A stretch of DNA of 64,000 bases from CAIUGU01 sp963819685 (lineage in GTDB: Bacteria; Pseudomonadota; Gammaproteobacteria; Steroidobacterales; Steroidobacteraceae). The stretch spans positions 310,001 through 374,000 of the forward strand of contig CAWFXI010000005.1 of assembly GCA_963819685.1 (NCBI GenBank), given 5' to 3'. Every line of letters starts with the position of its first letter. Position 1 is the stretch's first letter. The translations under genes and the position numbers were made by a program. Positions 35,777 to 47,117 of the stretch are shown here, piece after piece. The notes below the pieces were generated by a model, which saw only the letters and a program-made list of their open reading frames with translations, had not been told where the DNA came from and did not search any database.

Positions 35777-36586
35777 ATGGAGACCCGTACAGCAGAGTTG
35801 AGGGAAGCTGGGAGTCCTCTGCCTTTTGTGGCTCCCTGCAGGACGCTGGCGGCAACAGCGCCGTTTCGCTGGCTGAGACTCGGATGGGCCGATGTAGTGC
35901 GCGCGCCGAAGCAAAGTCTGGCCTATGGTCTGGTCCTGAGTCTGCTCAGCGTAATCATCGCGGTGCTCAGCTGGCTTTATGGAACGCTCGCGTTGTACCT
36001 GGGGCTGGCAACGGGTTTCATGTTCGTGGGGCCGGTAGTAGCGCTCGCTGTCTATTCGATCAGCTGGCAACTCGAGGCGGGTCGCAGGCCCGCACTCGGT
36101 TATTGCCTGCGCGATGGATGGCTCCACATCCGTGACATTCTGTTGTTTGCACTGGTCCTGATGGTCGTCCTGCTCGTCTGGGCGCGAGCTGCCACCATGC
36201 TGCACGTATTCTTCCCCAGCCAGGGAGCGCCGACCTGGCGCAGTCTTCTGCCCTTTCTCGGGATTGGCAGTGCGGTGGGTGCCGTATTTGCGACAATCGT
36301 GTTCGCAGCCAGTGCCTTCTCGCTACCGATGTTGCTGGATCGCAGGGCCGATGCAGTCACGGCGGTTGTCACCAGCGTGAACGCGGTGTTGCGTAACAAA
36401 CTTGCGATGTTCGTCTGGGGAACCATCATCGTGACGACAGTTCTGATCGGTTTCGCAACCGGCATGGTGGCGTCTATCGTTCTGCTGCCGCTGATCGGAC
36501 ATGCCACCTGGCATGGTTACCGAGAGACGATCGATGCATCCGGGTGGCCGGCATGGGAGCACGAAGGCGTCGAAGTCGATGCTTGA
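35777..36586 (+). CDS. DUF2189 family membrane protein
   Basis: A 269-residue integral membrane protein with about six transmembrane helices (roughly residues 50-70, 72-95, 122-142, 165-187, 206-222, 226-248). The conserved start PFRWLRLGWADVVRAPKQSLAYGL and the loop SISWQLEAGRRPALGYCL, with SFSLPMLLDR later, identify DUF2189. These are sometimes annotated as cytochrome c oxidase-associated membrane proteins, but no respiratory genes are near. The N-terminal 30 residues are cytosolic. Function unknown. It converges on the FHA gene 50 bases downstream. Confidence 0.85.
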   Translation: METRTAELREAGSPLPFVAPCRTLAATAPFRWLRLGWADVVRAPKQSLAYGLVLSLLSVIIAVLSWLYGTLALYLGLATGFMFVGPVVALAVYSISWQLEAGRRPALGYCLRDGWLHIRDILLFALVLMVVLLVWARAATMLHVFFPSQGAPTWRSLLPFLGIGSAVGAVFATIVFAASAFSLPMLLDRRADAVTAVVTSVNAVLRNKLAMFVWGTIIVTTVLIGFATGMVASIVLLPLIGHATWHGYRETIDASGWPAWEHEGVEVDA

Positions 36587-36636
36587 AATCGGGCCCGGCA
36601 ACATGCGCCCGCCGCAGCCCAGGGAAGCTCCGATGA

Positions 36637-37983
36637 TCAGCCTCGACGCCTGCCACCCGATTTCGGATCTGTGGCGTGTTCGGAATAGGCGCGAGCGAAT
36701 TCTTCCGTGAACACGGTGGGGAGACCAGCATCGTCGCGCTGGTTGAGGACCTGGTAGAACTCCGAGTACAGGTCCCAGTATTTCATCTTGTTGGCGGCAC
36801 CGAGCAGCGAGCCGCGTTTAAGGCCTCTGTCGAACCGTTCCTGCAGATCAGCGGGTTCGAGCCGCTCGAGCAAGGTATCGACCGCTGACTGCATCGCCGA
36901 GCTGATAGACGACTGGTGAGTCTTGAGGTCATTGAAAGATTCGCGAATGGCTTCAATGGGACCGAGGTAGCGGGAGTTGTGTCCGTCGAGCAGTTTGCGA
37001 ACGGCTTCATCGACGCTTGCAGAAAACTTGAACGGGTTGTTCTCGCCCGGCTGAATCGAGGTCTGGCTGATCCGCATGCGATTCTTGAGATCGGAGCGGG
37101 ACTGCAGCGAATCCATCAGCGAAAGAACGACTTCGCGCAGCATCTGACCGGCCATTGTCAGCATCGTCGCCTGCGCCTCACTGGGCAGCGACGCCGGATC
37201 GATTCCGATGCCGCGACAGAACGCTTCCACTCCGGCATCCAGTTCGCGCGTGCCGCTGGTGGTGGAACGCGGGCTGCTCTCAGCTTCCGGTCGCGAAATG
37301 CTGGTCAATGCCGCCAGCTTCTTGCGGTCGATGGGGCGAGTGGCCATATGCCACTCCACCGAGCCCTTGCCATGTACGACTGTTCGCTGCGGCCCTTCAT
37401 CGGCCAGATTGCCAATCAGGGATCCAGGCGAAGTCTCTCGTTCAACCGCAGCCGGTCTTGCGGCTGCCGGCACTTCCATGCCATAGGCATTCGACAGTTC
37501 AAAGGGTTCGTGAGTGAGGGATCGGGCCGCTGGTTCAGAACTGCCCGTCAACAGGGCGGCGATATCCAGATCCTCGCCGAGATCTCCATCGACACTGGCG
37601 GAGCGGCGCACCACCGCAGGCACCGGCATCTGGCCACTGGCGTCAGGAGGGAAGTCGTTACGTTCGTCGATGCTGACAAGGACTTCGTAATCTCCAAGCC
37701 GCAGGCGATCACCATCCTGCAATGCGTGGCTGCCGGCGACAGAGAGAGGGGTGTCCGAGCCATTGACGAAAACGCCGTTGGTGCTCGTGTCTTCGAGTAC
37801 CCAGGCACCTGCCCGAAAGGCGACCTTGGCATGATGGCTCGAGATATACCGGTCTGGATCCGGCAGCACCCAGTCGTTGTCCGCAGCCCGCCCGATGCGT
37901 CCGCCATGAACGCCGAACAGCCGCGAGCTGCGCTTGCCCAATTGGCGATACTGATCGCTGATGACCCGAAGTTTTAACGCCAC
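36637..37983 (-). CDS. FHA domain protein, TagH-like C-terminus
   Basis: A 448-residue protein. Residues about 5-100 form an FHA phosphothreonine-binding domain: GGRIGRAADNDWVLPDP, ISSHHAKV (Ser49, His50) and EDTSTNGVFVNG (Asn69, Gly70). Residues about 250-440 match the C-terminal domain of type VI secretion FHA proteins (TagH/ImpI), with FCRGIGIDPASLP, LRISQTSIQPGENNPFKFS and WDLYSEFYQVL. The middle is a low-complexity linker. No other type VI genes are in the window. GTG 37983 starts immediately before the FHA domain, with AGGGG upstream. A kinase with a cNMP domain exists 17 kb away, but partnership is unproven. Confidence 0.82.
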   Translation of the reverse strand: MALKLRVISDQYRQLGKRSSRLFGVHGGRIGRAADNDWVLPDPDRYISSHHAKVAFRAGAWVLEDTSTNGVFVNGSDTPLSVAGSHALQDGDRLRLGDYEVLVSIDERNDFPPDASGQMPVPAVVRRSASVDGDLGEDLDIAALLTGSSEPAARSLTHEPFELSNAYGMEVPAAARPAAVERETSPGSLIGNLADEGPQRTVVHGKGSVEWHMATRPIDRKKLAALTSISRPEAESSPRSTTSGTRELDAGVEAFCRGIGIDPASLPSEAQATMLTMAGQMLREVVLSLMDSLQSRSDLKNRMRISQTSIQPGENNPFKFSASVDEAVRKLLDGHNSRYLGPIEAIRESFNDLKTHQSSISSAMQSAVDTLLERLEPADLQERFDRGLKRGSLLGAANKMKYWDLYSEFYQVLNQRDDAGLPTVFTEEFARAYSEHATDPKSGGRRRG

Positions 37984-38193
37984 CTTGTTTTCCCCTGGCC
38001 ACTTCCGCCTTGGCCTGAGAAACTCGACTTTCCCTGAACCTGTCGTCCGCGAACCCGGCCGACAGCCCATTCCACATCGCTCAAACCCAGGCTATGGACG
38101 TGGCCACGGACAGGAATTGCCCTGCCGCGGCTGGTACTTCACGCACGCCTATGTAATATGGTGCGCAGCGTAGCAACGAAGCCTCGGGTCGAT

Positions 38194-38532
38194 ATGGCAG
38201 CCAGTCACATTTTCAAGGTCGTTTTCGCCAACCAGGGCAAGGTGTACGAGATCTACGCGCGCAAAGTGAGCCACGGGTCTCTGTTCGGTTTCATCGAGGT
38301 GGAAGAGCTGATTTTCGGAGAGCGCTCCACGGTCGTCATCGACCCGGCAGAAGAGCGCATCCAGGCGGAGTTTGCGGGCGTTAAGCGGACTTATCTGCCG
38401 CTGCATTCGATCCTGCGCATCGACGAGGTGCCGAAGCAGGGGATCAGCAAGGTCAGTACCGTTGAAGGGTCGAATGTCACGCCATTTCCGGTGCCGATCT
38501 ACGCACCCGGTGATCCGGGCCCGCGCAAGTAG
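38194..38532 (+). CDS. DUF1820 family protein
   Basis: A 112-residue cytosolic protein with the DUF1820 signature: HIFKVVFANQGKVYEIYARK, GFIEVEELIFGERSTVVIDP and EERIQAEFAGVKRTYLPLHS, ending in a short proline-rich tail. The family is nearly confined to gammaproteobacteria and is of unknown function; the small beta-rich fold suggests a regulatory or RNA-associated protein, without proof. The ATG at 38194 gives the usual N-terminus. Copy B of the five-hairpin element follows 22 bases after the stop, so it probably lies in the 3' end of this transcript. Confidence 0.9.
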   Translation: MAASHIFKVVFANQGKVYEIYARKVSHGSLFGFIEVEELIFGERSTVVIDPAEERIQAEFAGVKRTYLPLHSILRIDEVPKQGISKVSTVEGSNVTPFPVPIYAPGDPGPRK

Positions 38533-38554
38533 CGGCTGGTGACCAGGACTCAAG

Positions 38555-38716
38555 AGTTGATGCAAGAGTCTGTCCGTGCCTTTTGCATCTGGATCCAGCG
38601 AAAAGCGTGGTTTTCACTGGCTCCCGAAATCAATGAGTTGTAATTCATCGATTTCGCCGAGTCATCCGTGACTCGGATAAGCAGGGTGCTGCAAAGGATT
38701 TTGCATCGCCCTGCTA
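38555..38716 (+). repeat. five-hairpin intergenic element, copy B
   Basis: 162 bp between DUF1820 and purL, closely matching copy A at 5781-5944. The five hairpins are conserved. In hairpin 1 an A-to-G change becomes a G-U pair. In hairpin 3 the loop differs (TTGTAA instead of TCAGAA) and a C-to-T change again gives G-U. Hairpin 4, GAGTCA-TCCG-TGACTC, is identical. Hairpin 5 is longer here (AGCAGGG with CCCTGCT). No reading frame is conserved between copies. Confidence 0.85.
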
Positions 38717-38787
38717 AGCTTCGGTATCATTCCGGCCCCTTCCGCGGCACCAAGCCGATGTCCTGACGGGTCGCTTAACAACTTCAA

Positions 38788-41700
38788 ATGCTGATCATTT
38801 CCGGTGCTCCGGCGCTCTCCGGTTTCCGACTCGACAAACTGCTTGCGGCTGTCCAGGCCAGGCACGACGGGGTGAAGTCCCTGAGAGCACATTTTGTCCA
38901 TTTTGCGAAAGTCAGAAGGCCGTTGAACCTTGAGGAAAGCGCCGTCCTCAATGCGTTACTGACCTACGGCCCCCGTAGTGGCGCTGATTTCGCGGCCAGG
39001 TCCGGCGCCGGCAGTGGAATGGTTGTCGTCATCCCCAGGCCCGGGACAATTTCCCCCTGGTCCAGCAAGGCCACCGATATTGCTCATGTGTGCGGGCTCG
39101 GCATGGTGGATCGCATCGAGCGAGGCATCGCCTACGAGCTGGCCGGCGTCACCGACAAGGTTGTCCTGAGTGCCCTTGCGGCACTGCTGCATGACCGGAT
39201 GACGGAGGCGGCGGTACCAACTCTGGAAGCTGCAGAGTGCCTGTTCGCTGCAATGGAACCTGCACATCTGCAACGTGTGCCGGTTCTCGAAAAGGGACGA
39301 GGCGCGCTGGTCGAGGCAAACACGGCTCTGGGACTCGCGCTTTCGCCGGATGAAATCGACTACCTGGTCGAAAGCTTCGGTCGCCTTGGGCGGGATCCCA
39401 CCGATGTCGAACTGATGATGTTCGCCCAGGCAAATTCCGAGCATTGCCGGCACAAGATCTTCAATGCCGACTGGGTAATCGACGGTGAACGGCAGGCAAA
39501 GTCGCTGTTCGCGATGATCCGCAATACGCACGAGAAAAACAGCAGGGGCGTGCTTTCCGCCTATCGCGACAACGCCGCCGTCATCGAAGGTGCTCAAGGA
39601 CGCAGGTGGTATCCGGATCCGCAGAGTGGCGAGTATGGCTATCACGATGAACCCATCGACATCCTGATCAAGGTCGAGACACACAACCATCCCACCGCGA
39701 TATCGCCGTTTCCGGGTGCTGCCACCGGATCGGGTGGCGAAATCCGCGACGAAGGTGCGACGGGACGCGGCGGCAAGCCGAAAGCCGGCCTCGCGGGATT
39801 CTCGGTTTCCAACCTGCGGATTCCCGGGTTTGAGCAACCCTGGGAACAGGACTCCGGGCGGCCGCAGCGTATTGCCTCGGCGCTTGAAATCATGCTCGAC
39901 GGGCCGCTGGGCGCTGCTGCCTTCAACAACGAATTCGGGCGCCCGAATATCCTTGGCTATTTCCGGACCTACGAGAATAGCGTGCTGACCTCAGGTCGCG
40001 CGGCACTCAAGGGATATCACAAGCCCATCATGATTGCAGGCGGCCTCGGCAATATCCGGCGCTCGCATGTCGAAAAGTCCGACGTCACTCCGGGAGCGAA
40101 GCTCGTCGTGCTCGGCGGTCCTGCCATGCTGATCGGCCTGGGCGGCGGCGCTGCGTCATCTGTAGGCAGCGGGGCGAGTACCGAGGATCTGGATTTTGCT
40201 TCGGTACAGCGAGGCAATCCTGAAATCCAGCGGCGCGCGCAGGAAGTCATCGACCGCTGCTGGGCTCTCGGTAATGACAACCCCATCCAGCTGGTCCACG
40301 ACGTCGGTGCCGGCGGCTTGTCGAACGCGTTGCCGGAATCCATTGCGCACAGCAACCGCGGTGGCCGCATCAACCTGCGAGCCATCCCGTCCGACGAACC
40401 GGGCATGTCGCCGCTCGAAATCTGGTGCAACGAGGCCCAGGAGCGCTATGTCCTCGTGATTCCAGCCGAGCGAATCGACGAATTTGCAGCAATGTGTGCA
40501 CGTGAGCGTTGTCCGTACGCGGTGGTGGGTGACATCACGGACGACGGCTGGCTGAAAGTTGCCGATCCATTGCTCACAGAGCCGCCTGTCGATGTGCCTC
40601 TGGATGTCATTCTTGGCAAGCCGCCTCGTATGACACGGGACGTCAAACGTGTAGCTGCCAGGGGTGATGGCTTTTCTACGTCCGGTATCAATCTGCGAGA
40701 GGCGGTCGACCGGCTGCTCAAACTCCCGGCCATCGCAGACAAGACGTTCCTGATAACGATAGGTGACCGCACCGTGGGCGGCATGATCAGCCGCGACCAG
40801 ATGGTGGGGCCGTGGCAGGTGCCTGTGGCCGATGTCGCTGTGACGGTCAGCGATTATGTTTCCGTAACCGGAGAGGCAATGGCCATGGGCGAGCGCTCGC
40901 CGCTCGCTCTCCTCGATGGACCTGCCTCCGGGCGTATGGCTGTGGCTGAGGCGATAACGAATATTGCCGCCGCGGATATCGCGGCGCTCGATCAGGTGCG
41001 CTTGTCAGCGAACTGGATGGCCGCCTGCGGTGAACCCGGCGAGGATGCTGATCTCTACGCCACCGTCAAAGCGGTCGGTGAAGAGTTTTGTCCCGCACTC
41101 GGCATCACGATTCCAGTGGGTAAGGATTCGCTATCGATGAAGACCGTGTGGGAGCAGGGCGGTGCCACCCAGAGAATGCTTGCTCCACTGTCGCTGGTGA
41201 TTTCGGCTTTCGCACCCGTGCGCGATGTACGTCGCACGTTGACGCCGCAGTTGAGAACGGATCGCGGCCCTACTGCGCTGATCCTTGTTGACCTGGGGTT
41301 GGGCCGCAATCGGATTGGCGGATCCTGCCTTGCGCAGGTGTACGGTCGTGTCGGTGATACGGTTCCTGACTGTGACGATCCCGCGATGCTTGGCGCTTTT
41401 TTCCGCGCGATGGCCGAGATCAAGGAACAGGGTCTGGCACTCGCGTATCACGACCGTTCGGATGGCGGTCTCATCGTGACGTTGCTGGAAATGGCCTTTG
41501 CGGGTCATTGCGGCCTTGATGTCGATCTGCACAACCTGGGCAGTGATCAGGTTGCGGTGCTCTGCAGCGAAGAACTGGGAGCGGTAATCCAGGTGCCAGT
41601 TGCTGACATCGAGCGAACACTTCAGCTGTTCGCGCGGCATGGTTTGCACAAGGCAAGCCATGTGGTGGGCCAGGTGACAACGGATGACCGTATCCGTATT

Positions 41701-42687
41701 GCGGTGATGAGCGAGGTCGCCCTGGACAGCCCTCGCAGCGAGCTGCATCGCCTCTGGTCCGAAACCAGCTTCCGGCTGCAGTCCCTGCGCGATCATCCTG
41801 AATGCGCGCGGGAGCAGTTCGAGTCGGCATTCGATGCTGGGGATCCGGGTCTGTCCGTCCGACTCACCTTCGATCCGGCCGACGATATCGCGGCACCTTT
41901 CATTTCCCGAGGAGCCAGACCGCGAATCGCCGTTCTGCGGGAACAGGGCGTCAACAGCCAGGCGGAAATGGCGGCTGCGTTTGATCGTGCGGGATTCACA
42001 GCGGTCGATGTCCACATGACGGACCTGCTGTCGGGACGGGCGGGGTTTGCCGGATTCCAGGGTCTCGTCGCGTGTGGAGGCTTTTCTTACGGCGATGTGC
42101 TCGGTGCGGGAGAGGGGTGGGCAAAGTCCATTCTGTTCCACACGAACACTCGGGATGAATTCGAGAAGTTCTTCGCGCGCCCGGACAGCTTTGCGCTCGG
42201 TGTGTGCAACGGCTGCCAGATGTTTGCGGCGCTCAAGGACATCATTCCCGGTGCTGGACACTGGCCGCGCTTCGTTCGTAACCGTTCGGAGCAGTTTGAA
42301 GGCCGGTTCAGTCTCGTCGAAGTGCTGGAGTCTCCGTCGCTATTCTTCAAGGGGATGGCTGGATCCAGGTTGCCCATCGCTGTGGCTCACGGCGAGGGAT
42401 TCGCTGAATTCAGTCCGGGAGATCTCGCGAGTTGTCAGGACGCGAAGCTGGTCGCGATGCGCTTTGTCGACAATCGCGGCCAGATGACCGAGCGCTATCC
42501 TGCCAATCCCAACGGCTCACCGCGAGGAATTACAGCGCTGACAACCGCCGATGGTCGCGTGACTGCGCTGATGCCGCATCCGGAGCGGGTCTACCGCACC
42601 GTGCAGAACTCGTGGCACCCGGACGACTGGCGGGAAGACGGTGGCTGGATGCGGATGTTCCGCAACGCGCGCGCCTGGGTGGGGTAA
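38788..42687 (+). CDS. purL: phosphoribosylformylglycinamidine synthase
   Basis: PurL converts FGAR to FGAM using glutamine and ATP, the fourth step of purine synthesis. This is the single-chain large form of gammaproteobacteria, 1299 residues. N-terminal PurS-like domain about 1-160; the two AIRS-type synthetase halves follow, with FAQANSEHCRHKIFNADW, ETHNHPTAISPFPGAATGSG, HDVGAGGLSNALPE and PVGKDSLSMKT. The C-terminal class I glutaminase has GVNSQAEMAAAFDRAG, the nucleophile in GVCNGCQMFA, and MPHPERVYR with the catalytic His. All motifs are intact. It stands alone between two structured repeats. Confidence 0.97.
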   Translation: MLIISGAPALSGFRLDKLLAAVQARHDGVKSLRAHFVHFAKVRRPLNLEESAVLNALLTYGPRSGADFAARSGAGSGMVVVIPRPGTISPWSSKATDIAHVCGLGMVDRIERGIAYELAGVTDKVVLSALAALLHDRMTEAAVPTLEAAECLFAAMEPAHLQRVPVLEKGRGALVEANTALGLALSPDEIDYLVESFGRLGRDPTDVELMMFAQANSEHCRHKIFNADWVIDGERQAKSLFAMIRNTHEKNSRGVLSAYRDNAAVIEGAQGRRWYPDPQSGEYGYHDEPIDILIKVETHNHPTAISPFPGAATGSGGEIRDEGATGRGGKPKAGLAGFSVSNLRIPGFEQPWEQDSGRPQRIASALEIMLDGPLGAAAFNNEFGRPNILGYFRTYENSVLTSGRAALKGYHKPIMIAGGLGNIRRSHVEKSDVTPGAKLVVLGGPAMLIGLGGGAASSVGSGASTEDLDFASVQRGNPEIQRRAQEVIDRCWALGNDNPIQLVHDVGAGGLSNALPESIAHSNRGGRINLRAIPSDEPGMSPLEIWCNEAQERYVLVIPAERIDEFAAMCARERCPYAVVGDITDDGWLKVADPLLTEPPVDVPLDVILGKPPRMTRDVKRVAARGDGFSTSGINLREAVDRLLKLPAIADKTFLITIGDRTVGGMISRDQMVGPWQVPVADVAVTVSDYVSVTGEAMAMGERSPLALLDGPASGRMAVAEAITNIAAADIAALDQVRLSANWMAACGEPGEDADLYATVKAVGEEFCPALGITIPVGKDSLSMKTVWEQGGATQRMLAPLSLVISAFAPVRDVRRTLTPQLRTDRGPTALILVDLGLGRNRIGGSCLAQVYGRVGDTVPDCDDPAMLGAFFRAMAEIKEQGLALAYHDRSDGGLIVTLLEMAFAGHCGLDVDLHNLGSDQVAVLCSEELGAVIQVPVADIERTLQLFARHGLHKASHVVGQVTTDDRIRIAVMSEVALDSPRSELHRLWSETSFRLQSLRDHPECAREQFESAFDAGDPGLSVRLTFDPADDIAAPFISRGARPRIAVLREQGVNSQAEMAAAFDRAGFTAVDVHMTDLLSGRAGFAGFQGLVACGGFSYGDVLGAGEGWAKSILFHTNTRDEFEKFFARPDSFALGVCNGCQMFAALKDIIPGAGHWPRFVRNRSEQFEGRFSLVEVLESPSLFFKGMAGSRLPIAVAHGEGFAEFSPGDLASCQDAKLVAMRFVDNRGQMTERYPANPNGSPRGITALTTADGRVTALMPHPERVYRTVQNSWHPDDWREDGGWMRMFRNARAWVG

Positions 42688-42697
42688 GCAGCAGGTA

Positions 42698-42728
42698 GAT
42701 GCAAGAGCCACGAATGGACTTCTGCATC
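42698..42728 (-). repeat. solitary copy of hairpin 1 of the five-hairpin element
   Basis: On the minus strand this 31-nt hairpin (GATGCAGAAG ... CTCTTGCATC) matches hairpin 1 of copy A (5785-5815) at 26 of 31 positions with the same length and nearly full pairing. It lies between the convergent purL and zinc-ribbon genes. Confidence 0.6.
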
Positions 42729-42735
42729 AATATCG

Positions 42736-43449
42736 CTAGGAAGATGCCTTGACGAAGGGTGTGATCTTCGAGGTCTGGCTCTCTTCGGCGAAGAAACGCC
42801 TGACCATCATCGCCTGCTGCAGTTTTCCCCGCCTGATATAGGCCTGGTACAGCAGATCCTTCATCACCTCGAGCAGGATGCCGGCCTGCTCGCCGCTCAT
42901 CACCGGCAGGCTCGGGTAGCTGTCGGTGTCATTGTCGAACAGAACTCTCTTCAGAAGATTGAAGGTGTCCGCATCGAGCTCCGCCATGTCGCGGATTTCC
43001 GTCACCTGATTGAAAATTCTGAGCTTGCCGTTCTCGCCCAGGTCCCTGAACACCGACTGCGCCGTCCGCCGGCACATGGAAGCAAAGGCGTTAAACGCAC
43101 CGTGCGCGTAACAGCTCAAGGCTTCCTTGAACAGCAGTTCGCTCTCTTCCGGCAGGTACGTGTAAGTGAATTTCTCACGCGGCCGCTCGAGTTCCACGTA
43201 GCTGGCGGCGAGCTCGACCCGGTTAGCTGCGTAGATCTTCACCGGAAATTTCAGGAACACCGGCGCATTGCAGGAGTCGCACCGATAAACGATGCCGATA
43301 TGGCTGGGTTTGTGCGCAACCAGTTGCGCAAACTGCGGGATCGACACGGCCGTGACGTGCGACAACACCTGGCAATGCGGACAGACGAGCGCAAAGCTCG
43401 CTTCCTGGTCGTGGTGCAATCGACTGTTCGAATCGATATGGATCGACAT
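42736..43449 (-). CDS. zinc-ribbon protein with DUF4145-like domain
   Basis: A 237-residue soluble protein. Residues 22-65 hold a probable zinc ribbon: CPHC and CDSC pairs. Residues 95-200 carry a DUF4145-like helical domain: LLFKEALSCYAHGAFNAFAS, MCRRTAQSVFRDLG and FNLLKRVLFDND. DUF4145 proteins are sometimes found with restriction or defence genes, but this is a stand-alone gene beside purL, and its tail is helical. AAGGA lies 9 bases before the ATG. Function unknown. Confidence 0.75.
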   Translation of the reverse strand: MSIHIDSNSRLHHDQEASFALVCPHCQVLSHVTAVSIPQFAQLVAHKPSHIGIVYRCDSCNAPVFLKFPVKIYAANRVELAASYVELERPREKFTYTYLPEESELLFKEALSCYAHGAFNAFASMCRRTAQSVFRDLGENGKLRIFNQVTEIRDMAELDADTFNLLKRVLFDNDTDSYPSLPVMSGEQAGILLEVMKDLLYQAYIRRGKLQQAMMVRRFFAEESQTSKITPFVKASS

Positions 43450-43634
43450 GGGCAGAAATCCTTAACCGCTACTGACCATGCTGGTTTTGTGTCTCACTGC
43501 AGCGACAGTCTAACGAATACCTGCCGCAGTGCACAGGTTTCCTCAATTTACGACGCTGGTGACGCGTGCGCCGGGTAGTACCGGAGGCACGATTACAGGG
43601 AGAACATCCGTTATTCTGTCAAACCACGGCGCCC

Positions 43635-44294
43635 TCAGGGCGATTTCCAATCCGCGACGGCTTTCGAGGCTGATTCGTTGATCGGTCGCGCCACGAGGCC
43701 GGTCTGACTCATCGTGACCTGATAGCGGGCACCGTTAGCCATCGGCAGGTAGGTGGCGCTGCCGTAAACGGCGTCGACGAAGGGCACCCAACGCGATTTG
43801 TTGGCAGCCAGCGTCCAGACATCGACTCCCGGGTTATCTGCCAGCGGAAAGACGCTTCGTGGAGCAGAACGTTCCTGCTCGATGTCGCGGTAACGGCCGC
43901 TGAAGCGTTCGAGCCGATACTGCGTGTTGAGTCCCAACACGTTCGCCCAGCTACGCCACTTGAGGACCCTGGCGTCCATCTGCCATTCATCGCCATTGAC
44001 CTGCAGGATCTGCAGACTGCCAGACGGGATCTGGGTGACGGACACCAGGTAGCTCTGTGGTCCGCGCGCCTCGAAGACGAGTTCTGCGACCGGCTGTTCG
44101 TACGTGAGGCGAGCGTAGGTCCGCAGGTTCAGTGCGACGATGAAGAATCCGCCCGCGATGACCAGGAACACAAGGCCGAACAGCGCGCTGCTGCCTGCAG
44201 CGAGAAAGCGGGCCCGTCGCAACCGTTGCACTGACAGGATCAGCAGGACGAGCCCGAAACCCGCCAGCGTGATCGCAATGGCATCGGTATCCAT
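43635..44294 (-). CDS. membrane-anchored protein of unknown function
   Basis: A 219-residue protein with two hydrophobic segments (about 5-19 and 30-52) and a periplasmic beta-rich domain (55-215) containing VAELVFEARGPQSYLVSV, VNGDEWQMDARVLKW and SRWVPFVDAVYGSATYLP. Homologues are often labelled cation/multidrug efflux pump, but the sequence has no transporter fold and this label should not be trusted. ATG 44294 is chosen because the upstream extension overlaps ettA and is not conserved. It is adjacent to ettA on the same strand (7-base gap). Confidence 0.72.
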   Translation of the reverse strand: MDTDAIAITLAGFGLVLLILSVQRLRRARFLAAGSSALFGLVFLVIAGGFFIVALNLRTYARLTYEQPVAELVFEARGPQSYLVSVTQIPSGSLQILQVNGDEWQMDARVLKWRSWANVLGLNTQYRLERFSGRYRDIEQERSAPRSVFPLADNPGVDVWTLAANKSRWVPFVDAVYGSATYLPMANGARYQVTMSQTGLVARPINESASKAVADWKSP

Positions 44295-44301
44295 GGATGC
44301 G

Positions 44302-45978
<1,677 letters not shown>

Positions 45979-46121
45979 GGCGCGCAGATCCTGAAGCTGT
46001 CAAAAAGGGGAGGGATGATACATCAGGACCTCGGCCCTCAAGTCCGCGTTCCAGCTCGCCGTCAGGCGCCCGCAGGCGCCCTGTGCTACCCTCGCGCATC
46101 CTTGTGCCCAGGGTGCGCCGC

Positions 46122-47117
46122 TTGTCTACGACTCCGATTCCAGGCGTCCTCGTTGTCGCCGGCGAGCAGATCGCCCGCTATGGCTTTGGCGAGGGGCATC
46201 CCTTCGGCCCCGATCGCCATGGAGTTTTCATCCGCGAGCTGAGAAACGCTGGGCTGCACGAACGTGTCCGCTGGGCCGAACCCCGCATGGCCGAGCCAGG
46301 CGAGATCGAGACTTTCCACGAGCCGGCATACGTGCAGTTCGTGCGCGCACAATCAGCTGCCGGAAAAGGCTTCCTGGATGCGGGGGATACTCCAGCCTGG
46401 TCTGGAGTGTTTGAGGCCGCGAGTTTCGTCGTGGGCGCGACGCTGATCGCGGTGGAAGAGGTGATGGCAGGCAAGGCAAAACGAGCCTTCGTGCCGATCG
46501 CCGGCCTGCACCACGCTGCGCGCAACCGAGCGGCGGGATTCTGCGTGTTCAACGACTGCGGTGTGGCGATCGAACTGCTGCGTCGCCGCCATGGTCTCGC
46601 AAAAGTGGCCTATGTGGATATCGACGCCCATCACGGCGATGGCGTGTTTTACGGCTTCGAGTCCGATCCGGACCTGCTGTTTGCGGATACCCACGAGGAC
46701 GGGCGATACCTCTACCCAGGCACGGGTTCCGCCCAGGAGACTGGGACCGGCGATGCGAAAGGCACCAAGTTGAACATTCCATTGGCCCCGGGCGCGGGCG
46801 ATGCCGAATTTCTCGTCGCCTGGGAACAAATCGAAGCGTACTTGAGAGCCGGCGCACCGGAGTTCATCCTGTTTCAGTGCGGGGCAGACAGTATCGAGGG
46901 TGATCCCATTACCCACCTGCGCTTCAGTCCGGCTGCCCATGCGCATGCAGCAACCCGGCTGTGCGCGCTGGCCGACGAATTCGGTCATGGCAGGGTCGTT
47001 GGCATGGGGGGTGGCGGGTACAACCGCGACAACCTTGCTCGGGCCTGGACAGGGGTCGTGAAGGCGTTCGTCGCGGCTGAAGAAAGGGGGCAGGGGACAG
47101 GGGACAGGGGACAGTGA
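46122..47117 (+). CDS. histone deacetylase family protein
   Basis: A 331-residue zinc-dependent deacetylase of the class II/AcuC-acetylpolyamine amidohydrolase superfamily. It has EGHPFGPDRHGVF, GLHHAARNRAAGFCVFNDC (catalytic His pair), VAYVDIDAHHGDGVFYGF (metal ligands), LFADTHEDGRYLYPGTG, and VVGMGGGGYNRDNLARAW. It may deacetylate polyamines or proteins. The start is uncertain: TTG 46122 begins just before the conserved region with CAGGG upstream; GTG codons at 46113 and 46083 are alternatives. The last residues EERGQGTGDRGQ are encoded by the left arm of a 32-bp inverted repeat, so the tail was created or replaced by repeat insertion. Confidence 0.88.
   Translation: MSTTPIPGVLVVAGEQIARYGFGEGHPFGPDRHGVFIRELRNAGLHERVRWAEPRMAEPGEIETFHEPAYVQFVRAQSAAGKGFLDAGDTPAWSGVFEAASFVVGATLIAVEEVMAGKAKRAFVPIAGLHHAARNRAAGFCVFNDCGVAIELLRRRHGLAKVAYVDIDAHHGDGVFYGFESDPDLLFADTHEDGRYLYPGTGSAQETGTGDAKGTKLNIPLAPGAGDAEFLVAWEQIEAYLRAGAPEFILFQCGADSIEGDPITHLRFSPAAHAHAATRLCALADEFGHGRVVGMGGGGYNRDNLARAWTGVVKAFVAAEERGQGTGDRGQ

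Noticed and set aside
36637..38532. Type VI secretion locus
   Set aside because: Only one FHA/TagH-like gene is present; no sheath, tube, ATPase or membrane-complex genes are seen.
43635..44294. Cation/multidrug efflux pump, a label often given to relatives
   Set aside because: The protein has only two hydrophobic segments and a soluble beta-rich domain, with no transporter architecture.
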